From the NCBI GenBank assembly GCA_938009055.1, contig CALLIO010000011.1, positions 1 through 6,227 of the forward strand: a stretch of 6,227 bases of DNA, written 5' to 3'. Below are positions 1 through 5,996 of this stretch, in pieces. The position numbers and the translations under genes are program-made. How positions within the stretch are numbered: position 1 is the first letter of the stretch; each line of letters opens with the position of its first letter. The DNA is from an uncultured Altererythrobacter sp. Its GTDB lineage: Bacteria; Pseudomonadota; Alphaproteobacteria; Sphingomonadales; Sphingomonadaceae. Below the pieces are notes generated by a model. It did not search any database. It saw only the letters and a list, made by a program, of their open reading frames with translations, and was not told the origin of the DNA.

Positions 1-86
1 GTCTCATCTTTAGAGATTATTAGATTCTCAAAGTCATCATCTTCATTTGACCCAATCACTTTTTTTACCTTTTTGGAAATATCCAC
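1..86 (-). CDS. Possible N-terminus of an unrecognised protein, cut by the window edge
   Basis: From a candidate GTG at 84-86, a minus-strand frame stays open to the left edge and gives 28 codons beginning VDISKKVKKVIGSNEDDD (initiator GTG shown as V). The residues are mostly Lys, Asp, Glu, Ile and Ser with AT-rich codons, which looks more like a real protein than the complementary plus frame, which is also open and rich in Ser and Phe. An in-frame TGA lies just upstream of the GTG, so the gene could not begin much earlier. No Shine-Dalgarno sequence is visible before it. The base composition differs strongly from every other gene in the window, which would suit an acquired gene. I do not recognise the family, and 28 codons are too few to be sure it is coding. 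Confidence 0.25.
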   Translation of the reverse strand, partial: MDISKKVKKVIGSNEDDDFENLIISKDE

Positions 87-125
87 TTTGGATCATTTAC
101 CATGTTAATTAGTATTTCAAAAGCT
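1..125. other. AT-rich segment at the left edge
   Basis: By hand count the first 120 bases contain about 35 G or C (29%), the following 120 bases about half, and the genes beyond about 60%. The segment includes a T-rich stretch at about 60-75. This may be the edge of a horizontally acquired region or an AT-rich intergenic region. From 126 to 249 I see no gene, only a short GAGC/GCTC hairpin at 137-147 and the leader of the first thioesterase gene. Confidence 0.6.
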
Positions 126-238
126 CTTAATAGCCGGAGCAATGCTCTTTGGGCGCATGCCCATGCTGAAAGATTGCCTAACCATTCCGCTGGGCCACTT
201 GGAAAATTAAAAGATTGTAATGGAAAGCCGATGGCCGC

Positions 239-243
239 AGGAG
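239..243 (+). promoter_or_regulatory. Ribosome binding site fixing the start of the first thioesterase
   Basis: AGGAG lies 6 bases before the ATG at 250. It favours that start over the in-frame ATG at 220, which would add ten residues and has no comparable site upstream. The out-of-frame ATG at 245 is too close to the site to use it. Confidence 0.75.
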
Positions 244-249
244 AATGGG

Positions 250-702
250 ATGGCATCCAACATTGGTCAGTTTGATCCGGAATATGCGAGCCAGCACTTC
301 TTTACGCGCGGGCACACTGGCTGGCTTGGTCTGCGCTATGCCGATCATGGCGAGAATTGGGTCGCGCTGGAATTGCCTTGGCGCGAGGATCTGCTGGGCG
401 ATGAGGACCGCGCCATTCTCGCATCAGGTCCGATTGTTAGCCTGCTCGATATGGCATCGGGCATGAGCATCTGGACTGCTGCCAAGACTTTCACCCCTTG
501 CGCCACGCTCGATCTGCGCGTTGACTATCAACGCCCGGCAAAAGAGCGCAGCGCTGTTATCGGCAGGGCTGAATGTTACAAGATAACCCGCTCTGCCGCC
601 TTTGTTCGCGGCATTGCCTATGATGATGATCCGGGCAATCCGGTCGCGACCATGGCCGGTGTTTTCATGCTGATGGGCGAGCGAGGCAAAAATGGCGGTT
701 AA
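250..702 (+). CDS. PaaI-type hotdog-fold thioesterase, atypical active site
   Basis: A 150-residue protein of the PaaI/YbgC-like hotdog thioesterase superfamily, whose members hydrolyse acyl-CoA or related thioesters in the cytoplasm. The central hotdog helix is residues 57-74 (ILASGPIVSLLDMASGMS), followed by the characteristic strand TLDLRVDYQRPA at 86-97 and a closing strand near GVFMLM at 137-142. The usual HGG at the start of the helix is replaced by ASG at 58-60, while the acidic helix residue Asp67 remains. Activity may therefore be altered, or the protein may act mainly as a partner. Its last 11 bases overlap the next thioesterase gene, which implies co-expression. The start at 250 is preferred because of the well-placed AGGAG; a longer form from 220 is possible. 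The fold is clear; the substrate is unknown. Confidence 0.85.
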   Translation: MASNIGQFDPEYASQHFFTRGHTGWLGLRYADHGENWVALELPWREDLLGDEDRAILASGPIVSLLDMASGMSIWTAAKTFTPCATLDLRVDYQRPAKERSAVIGRAECYKITRSAAFVRGIAYDDDPGNPVATMAGVFMLMGERGKNGG

Positions 703-1114
703 AGCGGAAAACGGGGCCGAAACATTTGCGCTCACACCCTATGCCCGGTCTTTGGGGATCGTTCTTGAACGCATGGACAATGACTGTCCGCTTTTGGCGC
801 TGGAACCAGCCGAATTAATCGAAGGGCGGCCCGGCGCTTTCCACGGCGGTGCAATGGCAGGCTTGCTGGAGACGGCGGGCTATTCCGTATTGCGCGCGAA
901 ATTGGCATGCGAAGGGCGAGTACGCATCCTAAAGCCGGTGAATATTACCGTTCAATATCTGTCCGCGGGTCTGATGAAACGCACCTATGCGATAGGGCGA
1001 ATTAACCGGCTCGGTCGGCGCAATGCCAATATCTCGGTTGAAGTTTGGCAAGACAATCGTGAGAAACTGGTCGCAACGGCGATTATGAATATCTTGATGA
1101 GTGACCCGAAATAA
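692..1114 (+). CDS. PaaI-type hotdog-fold thioesterase
   Basis: A 140-residue protein with the canonical hotdog thioesterase pattern: HGG at 51-53 opens the helix HGGAMAGLLETAG, Glu60 is in the position of the helix acidic residue, and the strand VNITVQYLSAG at 83-93 follows. The segment RRNANISVEVWQ at 109-120 is typical of the later sheet. It probably hydrolyses an acyl-CoA thioester in the cytoplasm; the acyl group cannot be told from sequence. The ATG overlaps the end of the preceding thioesterase gene by 11 bases and has its own GAGG (683-686) five bases upstream, so the two are probably translated together. Hotdog enzymes work as dimers or tetramers, so the pair could form a mixed assembly; that is inference. 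The gene ends only 14 bp from the convergent peptidoglycan synthase gene. Confidence 0.9.
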   Translation: MAVKAENGAETFALTPYARSLGIVLERMDNDCPLLALEPAELIEGRPGAFHGGAMAGLLETAGYSVLRAKLACEGRVRILKPVNITVQYLSAGLMKRTYAIGRINRLGRRNANISVEVWQDNREKLVATAIMNILMSDPK

Positions 1115-1128
1115 AGGGCCGAACAGGC

Positions 1129-3354
1129 TTAGGGTACTGGCTCAATCGCCACCCCATCCTCACCAAGCCGTATCTCGATTTCATTGCCATCCACGTTTGT
1201 CGTGAAGGCAACACCGTCGCGGTCAATTGCGACCTGCGAGCCATTGTCATCAATTGGAATTGTCGCCCCCTCGGAAATATCAAAGGGTTCAATCGGACCA
1301 GAGGGGTTCGGGCGCGGAGTGGGCCGTGCGGGAACGCGTGCTTCGGCAATCGCGCCGACCATAAAATCGCGCCAGATACGCGCTGGCAGCCCCCCGCCAG
1401 TAATCCCGTCGAGCGGCGAATTGTCATCATTGCCGATCCACACGCCAACCACCAGCTCACCGGCATAGCCCACAAACAAGGCATCGCGATTGTTTTGCGT
1501 CGTGCCGGTTTTGCCAAAGTTGGGAATGCGCAGCATCGCCCCTCGCCCGGTTCCCTCATTGATGACCGCGCGCAGCATGGCTTCCATATCCTCATGATCG
1601 CTGGAGGAAAGCGACTGTTCGTCAGAAGTGAGCCATTCAAACCAGCTCTCTTCTTCTCTTGCAAAGGCATGAGGCTCAACCGGGAAACTGTTGGCGGCGA
1701 TACCGGCATAAGCGCTCGTCAACTCGAGCAGGGTCAGGCTTGCTGTGCCCAAGGCGATGCTGGGATCGCCCTGCTCAAAGTCCGCCTCGATCCCAAAGTC
1801 GCGCGCGGTGGCGATGACTTTTTTCGAGCCGACTTCGTTGAACAGGCGCAAAGTTGCCACATTGGATGATTGCGCCAGCGCATCTTTGAGCGTGATCGTT
1901 TCTGAATATTTTCCACCAGCATTGCGCGGCCGATAACTGCCTTCGACAATCTCGGTATTGGCGATAGTGTCATCTGGCTCCCACCCGTCGCGAAGAGCGG
2001 CCAGATAGACGAGGCTCTTGATCGTCGAGCCGGATTGCCGCTGCGCCTGCGTCACCCGATTGAAGGGCGATTTCGAGTAATTGCGCCCGCCCACCATCGC
2101 GACGACCTCTCCGCTTGGCCGCATCGCGACAAGCGCGACTTGCGCATCGCCCAAACCGGCGCGACCAACCACACGATTGGCAAGCCGCTGCAATTGCGCG
2201 TCGAGCGTTGTCGTCAGCGTCTGCTTAGCATAGCCGCTTTGCTCGCTTTGGCGCGCAATGCCCAAGGCCCAATCGGCAAAATATGTGCCAGTTGGCAAAG
2301 TGCGCTTGGCCCGCACATCAATCACCGGTGCGCGCATCGCATCGGCCTCTTCTTGTGTAAGATAACCCGCATCCACCATCGACCCCACGACCAACGTCAT
2401 GCGCTCTTTGGCCAGATCGTAATTCTTGCTTGGGGCCAGCCGCGAGGGTGCTTTGAGCAATCCCGCCAGCATCGCGGCTTGTTCGGGCAGAAGGTTTTCC
2501 GGCTTGCGATAAAAATAGTGCAGCGATGCCGCGCGCAGACCATATTGATTGTCACCGAAATAAGCGTTGGAAAGATAGCGCTCGAGAATTTCATCCTTGG
2601 TCAGCCAAGCCTCCAGCCAAAAGGCAATCAGTGCCTCACGCGCTTTGCGGCTCAATGTCTGTTCGGGCGAGAGGAAAGTGAATTTGGCTAGCTGCTGGGT
2701 GATCGTGCTGCCCCCGCCAACACCGGTAATGGCGGCGCGCGCTATCCCGCGCGGATCGACACCCCAATGCGAATAGAACCGCCGGTCCTCAATCGCGAGG
2801 AAAGGCTCGATCACGTGGTCGGGCAGATTGGCGACTTCGACCGGCGCTTCGACATTGGCACCGCTGCGCGCAATCGGCGTGCCATCGCTGGCAAGTAGCG
2901 TAATCTCAGGTGGCGCGATGGGTTCCAAGGATTTGGACAAGGGCGCGGTGAAGGCAAGCCAGCCAATCGTCAGAAAAAGCAGCAGCAAGCAGCCCGCCAC
3001 GGCTCTGACCGACCACCACAGTTTGGTGCGGCCCAGCCATCCGCGCTTTGGCGGTGGAGCTTCCGCCAACTCATCGTCATCGGTGAAACTGTCAGGCCAT
3101 GCGACACCGGGAGCTGGCTCGTCCACCTCTTCCTCAGCCTGTTTCCAAAACTGCCACCAGCGTTTTGAGTCCGATGGCTCTATCGCACCGTCATCTTCCC
3201 ATTCGAAATCATACTTTTCGTCAAATTCGTCGAGCGCGCTGCCATAGGGGTCTTCGGTCGCGTAATAGCCCGCATCGCGCCGTTCATCACGCCGAGTGGA
3301 TACGGGTTCATCTTCTTCAGAATCTGACTTGGGGGGACGAAGCCAAGAAAACAT
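1129..3354 (-). CDS. Class A penicillin-binding protein (bifunctional transglycosylase/transpeptidase)
   Basis: A 741-residue inner-membrane peptidoglycan synthase that polymerises lipid II into glycan strands and crosslinks the peptides in the periplasm. Residues 1-112 form a cytoplasmic tail, with 32 Asp/Glu in the first 100 and a Trp-rich patch at 65-70. A single membrane anchor spans about 113-136. The GT51 domain covers roughly 150-310: EDRRF at 189-193 with catalytic Glu189, GGSTITQQ at 214-221, RKAREA at 236-241, and YLSNAYFG at 260-267. The transpeptidase domain covers roughly 385-665: SxxK as S443-T-I-K446, SxN as S496-S-N498, and KTGTT at 615-619. A Pro/Arg linker (673-683) leads to an acidic C-terminal tail. 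The flanks of the SxxK box are QSGSTIKS rather than the common QPGSxxKP. The start is the only reasonable Met (the next is residue 319), but no Shine-Dalgarno site precedes it; a palindrome does. PBP1A-like is the best class; the exact paralogue is unclear. Confidence 0.95.
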   Translation of the reverse strand: MFSWLRPPKSDSEEDEPVSTRRDERRDAGYYATEDPYGSALDEFDEKYDFEWEDDGAIEPSDSKRWWQFWKQAEEEVDEPAPGVAWPDSFTDDDELAEAPPPKRGWLGRTKLWWSVRAVAGCLLLLFLTIGWLAFTAPLSKSLEPIAPPEITLLASDGTPIARSGANVEAPVEVANLPDHVIEPFLAIEDRRFYSHWGVDPRGIARAAITGVGGGSTITQQLAKFTFLSPEQTLSRKAREALIAFWLEAWLTKDEILERYLSNAYFGDNQYGLRAASLHYFYRKPENLLPEQAAMLAGLLKAPSRLAPSKNYDLAKERMTLVVGSMVDAGYLTQEEADAMRAPVIDVRAKRTLPTGTYFADWALGIARQSEQSGYAKQTLTTTLDAQLQRLANRVVGRAGLGDAQVALVAMRPSGEVVAMVGGRNYSKSPFNRVTQAQRQSGSTIKSLVYLAALRDGWEPDDTIANTEIVEGSYRPRNAGGKYSETITLKDALAQSSNVATLRLFNEVGSKKVIATARDFGIEADFEQGDPSIALGTASLTLLELTSAYAGIAANSFPVEPHAFAREEESWFEWLTSDEQSLSSSDHEDMEAMLRAVINEGTGRGAMLRIPNFGKTGTTQNNRDALFVGYAGELVVGVWIGNDDNSPLDGITGGGLPARIWRDFMVGAIAEARVPARPTPRPNPSGPIEPFDISEGATIPIDDNGSQVAIDRDGVAFTTNVDGNEIEIRLGEDGVAIEPVP

Positions 3355-3358
3355 AGCT

Positions 3359-3382
3359 ACTGTGTTAATCTATTAACACAGT
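3359..3382. repeat. 24-bp near-perfect palindrome, possible operator
   Basis: Arms ACTGTGTTAAT (3359-3369) and ATTAACACAGT (3372-3382) are exact reverse complements separated by CT. The palindrome ends 4 bp from the start codon of the peptidoglycan synthase gene and lies in the 48-bp gap after cobS. It is AT-rich compared with its surroundings. No T-run follows on either strand, so it is a poor intrinsic terminator. A dimeric regulator binding there could block transcription, or the RNA hairpin could hide the translation start. A weak -35-like TTGCGT (minus strand, 3385-3390) sits beside it, but I cannot name a convincing -10. Confidence 0.6.
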
Positions 3383-3402
3383 GAACGCAATCGTGGTTTC
3401 GC

Positions 3403-4395
3403 CTATCCCGCCTTGGCAACGCTCTCAGGCAAATCTTCGCCAAACACGCGCTGGTAATATTCAGCCACCAGCATCCGCTCTGCCTCGTCACATTTGTTGA
3501 GGAAGGAAAGGCGGAAGGCAAAGCCGGGATTGCCAAAAATCTCTGCATTTTGCGCCCAAGTCATCACGGTACGCGGGCTCATCACGGTGGAAATATCACC
3601 GTTCACGAACCCTTGCCGCGTCAAATCGGCAACCTTGATCATATTGGCGAGCACTTCGTCAGCGGTGTTTTCAACCTTGGATTTGACGATCTCCAGCTCA
3701 ACCGGCGCTTCCAAATAATTGAGCGCGACAACCACATTCCAGCGGTCCATTTGCGCTTGGTTGATTGCCTGCGTGCCGTGATACAACCCGCTCGTGTCGC
3801 CAAGGCCAACCGTATTGGAAGTGGCAAACAGACGGAAATGCGGATTGGGCGTGATGACCTTGTTCTGGTCGAGCAAGGTCAAGCGGCCCGCGCTTTCCAA
3901 GATGCGCTGGATCACAAACATCACATCGGGACGGCCCGCATCATATTCGTCAAAGGTGAGCGCAACCGGGTTCTGCAAAGCCCAAGGGAGCAGACCTTCC
4001 TGAAATTCGGTGACTTGCAAGCCATCGCGCAGGACAATCGCATCGCGCCCGATCAGATCGATCCGGCTGATATGCGCGTCCAGATTGATTCGAATGCTGG
4101 GCCAGTTAAGGCGCGCAGCCACCTGCTCGATATGGGTCGATTTACCCGTGCCGTGATAGCCCTGCACCATTACCCGGCGATTGTGAGCAAAGCCCGCCAG
4201 GATCGCCAGCGTAGTGTCAGGATCGAAGACATAGGACGGGTCCACCTCGGGCACGCGTTCGTCCGCCTTGGAAAAGGCCGGGATTTCCCAATCCACATCA
4301 ATGCCAAAGGTATCGCGCACCTTCACCGAAGTGTCAGGTGTCATCATCAAGGTCGTGTCCGACGCTTCGCCGGTGGAGCTCATTACAGTTGCCAT
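3403..4395 (-). CDS. cobS: Cobaltochelatase AAA+ subunit CobS
   Basis: A 330-residue AAA+ ATPase that, with CobT and CobN, inserts cobalt into hydrogenobyrinic acid a,c-diamide in the aerobic (oxygen-dependent) cobalamin pathway; it acts in the cytoplasm as a chaperone-like ring with CobT. Walker A is GYHGTGKST at 79-87 (Lys85), Walker B ends in FDEYD at 148-152 (Asp149, Glu150), the sensor-1 Asn lies in FATSNT at 190-195, and SPRT at 273-276 contains the likely sensor-2 Arg275. LAILAGFAHNRRVMVQGYHG (63-82) and YHGTQAINQAQMDRW (205-219) are typical of CobS, and the length matches the family. The start is uncertain: Met1 and Met5 are both possible and neither has a clear ribosome binding site. 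Met1 lies against a GC-rich inverted repeat. CobT is not in the window; downstream comes the peptidoglycan synthase after 48 bp. Confidence 0.95.
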   Translation of the reverse strand: MATVMSSTGEASDTTLMMTPDTSVKVRDTFGIDVDWEIPAFSKADERVPEVDPSYVFDPDTTLAILAGFAHNRRVMVQGYHGTGKSTHIEQVAARLNWPSIRINLDAHISRIDLIGRDAIVLRDGLQVTEFQEGLLPWALQNPVALTFDEYDAGRPDVMFVIQRILESAGRLTLLDQNKVITPNPHFRLFATSNTVGLGDTSGLYHGTQAINQAQMDRWNVVVALNYLEAPVELEIVKSKVENTADEVLANMIKVADLTRQGFVNGDISTVMSPRTVMTWAQNAEIFGNPGFAFRLSFLNKCDEAERMLVAEYYQRVFGEDLPESVAKAG

Positions 4396-4398
4396 AGG

Positions 4399-4422
4399 GC
4401 GCGAGGGTTAGCGACCTCGCGC
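4399..4422. repeat. GC-rich inverted repeat at the cobS start
   Basis: GCGCGAGG (4399-4406) and CCTCGCGC (4415-4422) are exact reverse complements around an 8-base loop. In the cobS transcript this hairpin would end 3 bases before the first possible start codon (4395) and 15 bases before the second (4383), covering the place of a ribosome binding site. It could lower or regulate cobS translation. A chance GC-rich match is also possible. Confidence 0.45.
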
Positions 4423-4427
4423 GCGCG

Positions 4428-4446
4428 CTGCAAGCCGGTGTTGCAG
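4428..4446. repeat. Short inverted repeat in the divergent spacer
   Basis: CTGCAA (4428-4433) and TTGCAG (4441-4446) form a symmetric 19-bp site with a 7-base centre, in the 116-bp spacer between cobS and the divergent DUF2236 gene. The position would suit an operator acting on one or both promoters. I could not identify a convincing -35/-10 pair in the spacer on either strand. Confidence 0.35.
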
Positions 4447-4511
4447 GCTATTTTTGCTAGGAGACGCTGCACGCTCGCAATCGCGCGGAGAAAGGGCTAA
4501 AACCGTAGCGT

Positions 4512-5351
4512 ATGGCTGATCCGATTGAATCATTCCGGCTCAAGCTGGTCGATCACGTTAAAGGTGTCTTCAACGACACCTCTGCGGGCCAAAAGCCCGA
4601 GCCGCCATCAGACGATGCATTGTTCGAACCTGATTCGCCCATTCGCATGGTGCATGCCGACTTGGTCGGGATGATGGTCGGCGGGATCAGAGGGCTGCTG
4701 ATCCAGATGCTCCACCCGCATGCCTTGCAAGGGGTGCTCGACCATTCCAATTTTCGCGAGGATATGCACGGGCGGCTCCAGCGCACGGCGCGTTTTATCG
4801 CCGTCACCACTTTTGGCCATCGTGATCGGGCAACAGCCGCGATTGAGCGGGTGAATGCGATCCACAAGCACATCACCGGAACATTGCCCGATGGCTCGCC
4901 CTATTCCGCCGCTGATCCGCGCACGCTCGCCTTTGTCCATGTGGCAGAGGCGACCAGCTTCCTCGCCGCTTATTTGCGCCATGTTCGCCCGGATATGCCG
5001 GGCCATGAGCAGGATGAATATTATCGCCAGTTTGCGCTGATCGCCCGCGGGCTTGGCGCTGATCCTGTGCCCGAAACCCGCAATGAGGCAGAAGCGTTGA
5101 TGCGCGAATTTCGCAGCGATCTTCATGCCTCGCCAGAAGCGCGCGAAGTCGCGCAATTGGTCCTGACACAAAAACCGGAGGGAACCCCGCCCGGCGTCCA
5201 AGCGATGCTGGGTGCAGAGGCGGTGGATATGCTGCCGCCTTTTGCCCGCTCTATGCTCGACCTTTCACGACCCGGCCTTGCCGCCATCCCTGCGCGCGCT
5301 GCCACATGGGGCATGGGCAAAACTTTGCGCTGGGCGTTCAAACAAAGCTGA
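4512..5351 (+). CDS. Oxygenase MpaB family protein (DUF2236)
   Basis: A 279-residue protein of the DUF2236 family, which includes the latex-clearing protein Lcp (a haem b oxygenase) and the fungal MpaB. Family features seen are SPIRMVHAD at 42-50, a run of hydrophobic residues before MLHPHALQGV (66-75), RTARFIAVTTFG at 91-102, the block VNAIHKHITG (114-123), YSAADPRTLAFVHVAEAT at 131-148, and a helical C-terminal half. His48, His68, His70, His118, His120 and His143 are candidates for haem or metal binding, but I cannot pick the ligand. There is no signal peptide, so it is probably cytoplasmic. The ATG follows an in-frame TAG by one codon, which fixes the longest form; only a weak purine-rich stretch (4487-4495) lies upstream. 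It is followed after 15 bp by a GST-like gene, so the two are probably one operon. The substrate is unknown. Confidence 0.85.
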   Translation: MADPIESFRLKLVDHVKGVFNDTSAGQKPEPPSDDALFEPDSPIRMVHADLVGMMVGGIRGLLIQMLHPHALQGVLDHSNFREDMHGRLQRTARFIAVTTFGHRDRATAAIERVNAIHKHITGTLPDGSPYSAADPRTLAFVHVAEATSFLAAYLRHVRPDMPGHEQDEYYRQFALIARGLGADPVPETRNEAEALMREFRSDLHASPEAREVAQLVLTQKPEGTPPGVQAMLGAEAVDMLPPFARSMLDLSRPGLAAIPARAATWGMGKTLRWAFKQS

Positions 5352-5354
5352 CCT

Positions 5355-5360
5355 GAGGAA
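5355..5360 (+). promoter_or_regulatory. Ribosome binding site of the GST-like gene
   Basis: GAGGAA lies in the 15-bp gap after the DUF2236 stop codon, six bases before the ATG at 5367. It supports that start and independent initiation within a two-gene transcript. Confidence 0.75.
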
Positions 5361-5366
5361 ACAACA

Positions 5367-5996
5367 ATGGCTGATTTCACATTTTACACCGTCGCGATGA
5401 GCCGTGGGCAAATTGCGCGCTGGGCCTTGCACGAGGCAGGCGCTGACTACGATCAAGAAGTGTTTGATTGGGAAAGCCGGCCCGACAGTTTCAAAGCGAT
5501 CAACCCGATGAACAAGGTGCCAACTTTGGTGCATCATCTGGATGGTGAAGATCACGTGGTGACCGAGGCAGCAGCGATCTGCCATTATCTCGCTGAAACG
5601 CATCCTGATGCAGGATTACTGCCCCAAGCAAGCGAAAAAGCCGCCTATTTCCGCTGGCTGTTCTTCGCATCCGGTCCGATGGAACAGGCGGTGATTGCCC
5701 GCGCGATGGAGTGGAATGTGCCAGAGGATAAGTCAGGCATGGCAGGCTTTGGTTCGCTCGATCTCACGCTCGATGCGGTGGATGGCTGGCTGAGCGCAAA
5801 TGACTATGCCGCCGGCGCGCGCTTCACCATGGCCGATGTCTATTTCGGCAGTCAGTTCATCTGGGGGCTGCGGTTCGGCTCTGTTCCCGAGCGCCCCAGC
5901 TTCAAAGCCTATGTTGAGCTGATCACAGCGCGTGAAAAATACCGCGAAGCTTTGGCCATCGACGAAGCGCTGATCCGCGCGGCTGCTTCAAGCTAG
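5367..5996 (+). CDS. Glutathione S-transferase-like protein
   Basis: A 209-residue cytosolic GST-fold protein, the normal length for the family. The N-terminal thioredoxin-like domain (about 1-80) opens with FTFYTVAMSRGQIARWAL, where Ser12 is a candidate for activating glutathione; the cis-proline is Pro52 in NKVPTL (49-54). At the glutathione carboxylate site the usual Glu-Ser appears as Glu67-Ala68 (VTEAAAICHYLAE), which may weaken or change glutathione binding. The all-helical C-terminal domain (about 88-205) contains the N-capping box TMAD at 154-157 within FTMADVYFGS. Such proteins conjugate glutathione to electrophiles or reduce peroxides, but the substrate cannot be read here. It follows the DUF2236 gene by 15 bp with a good ribosome binding site. 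Its stop overlaps the end of the convergent J-domain gene by 9 bp. Confidence 0.9.
   Translation: MADFTFYTVAMSRGQIARWALHEAGADYDQEVFDWESRPDSFKAINPMNKVPTLVHHLDGEDHVVTEAAAICHYLAETHPDAGLLPQASEKAAYFRWLFFASGPMEQAVIARAMEWNVPEDKSGMAGFGSLDLTLDAVDGWLSANDYAAGARFTMADVYFGSQFIWGLRFGSVPERPSFKAYVELITAREKYREALAIDEALIRAAASS

Noticed and set aside
137..147. Small hairpin GAGC-AAT-GCTC followed by three T as a terminator
   Set aside because: A four-pair stem with only TTT after it is too weak to call.
169..217. Direct repeat AAAGATTG at 169-176 and 210-217
   Set aside because: Eight bases repeated once in a moderately AT-rich leader is within chance and has no flanking symmetry.
65..256. A 63-codon minus-strand frame across the leader of the first thioesterase
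   Set aside because: It crosses from GC-rich to AT-rich DNA, overlaps the ribosome binding site and start of a clear gene, and has no recognisable features. I kept only the shorter AT-rich frame at 1-86, at low confidence.
2035..2691. A 218-codon + strand open frame opposite the peptidoglycan synthase
   Set aside because: It lies within the conserved GT51 and linker coding region, with Arg/His/Gln-rich shadow composition and no ribosome binding site.
3365..3376. A CtrA-type cell-cycle box (TTAA spacer TTAA)
   Set aside because: The two TTAA copies are 4 bp apart, while CtrA sites use 7 bp; they are better explained as the centre of the palindrome.
4418..4428. Alternating CG run as a Z-DNA or simple-repeat element
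   Set aside because: Only 11 bases long, common in GC-rich genomes.
3550..4500. A 316-codon + strand open frame opposite cobS
   Set aside because: It is entirely antisense to a clear CobS gene, its composition is rich in Arg, His and Ala as expected for a shadow frame in GC-rich DNA, and it matches no family I know.
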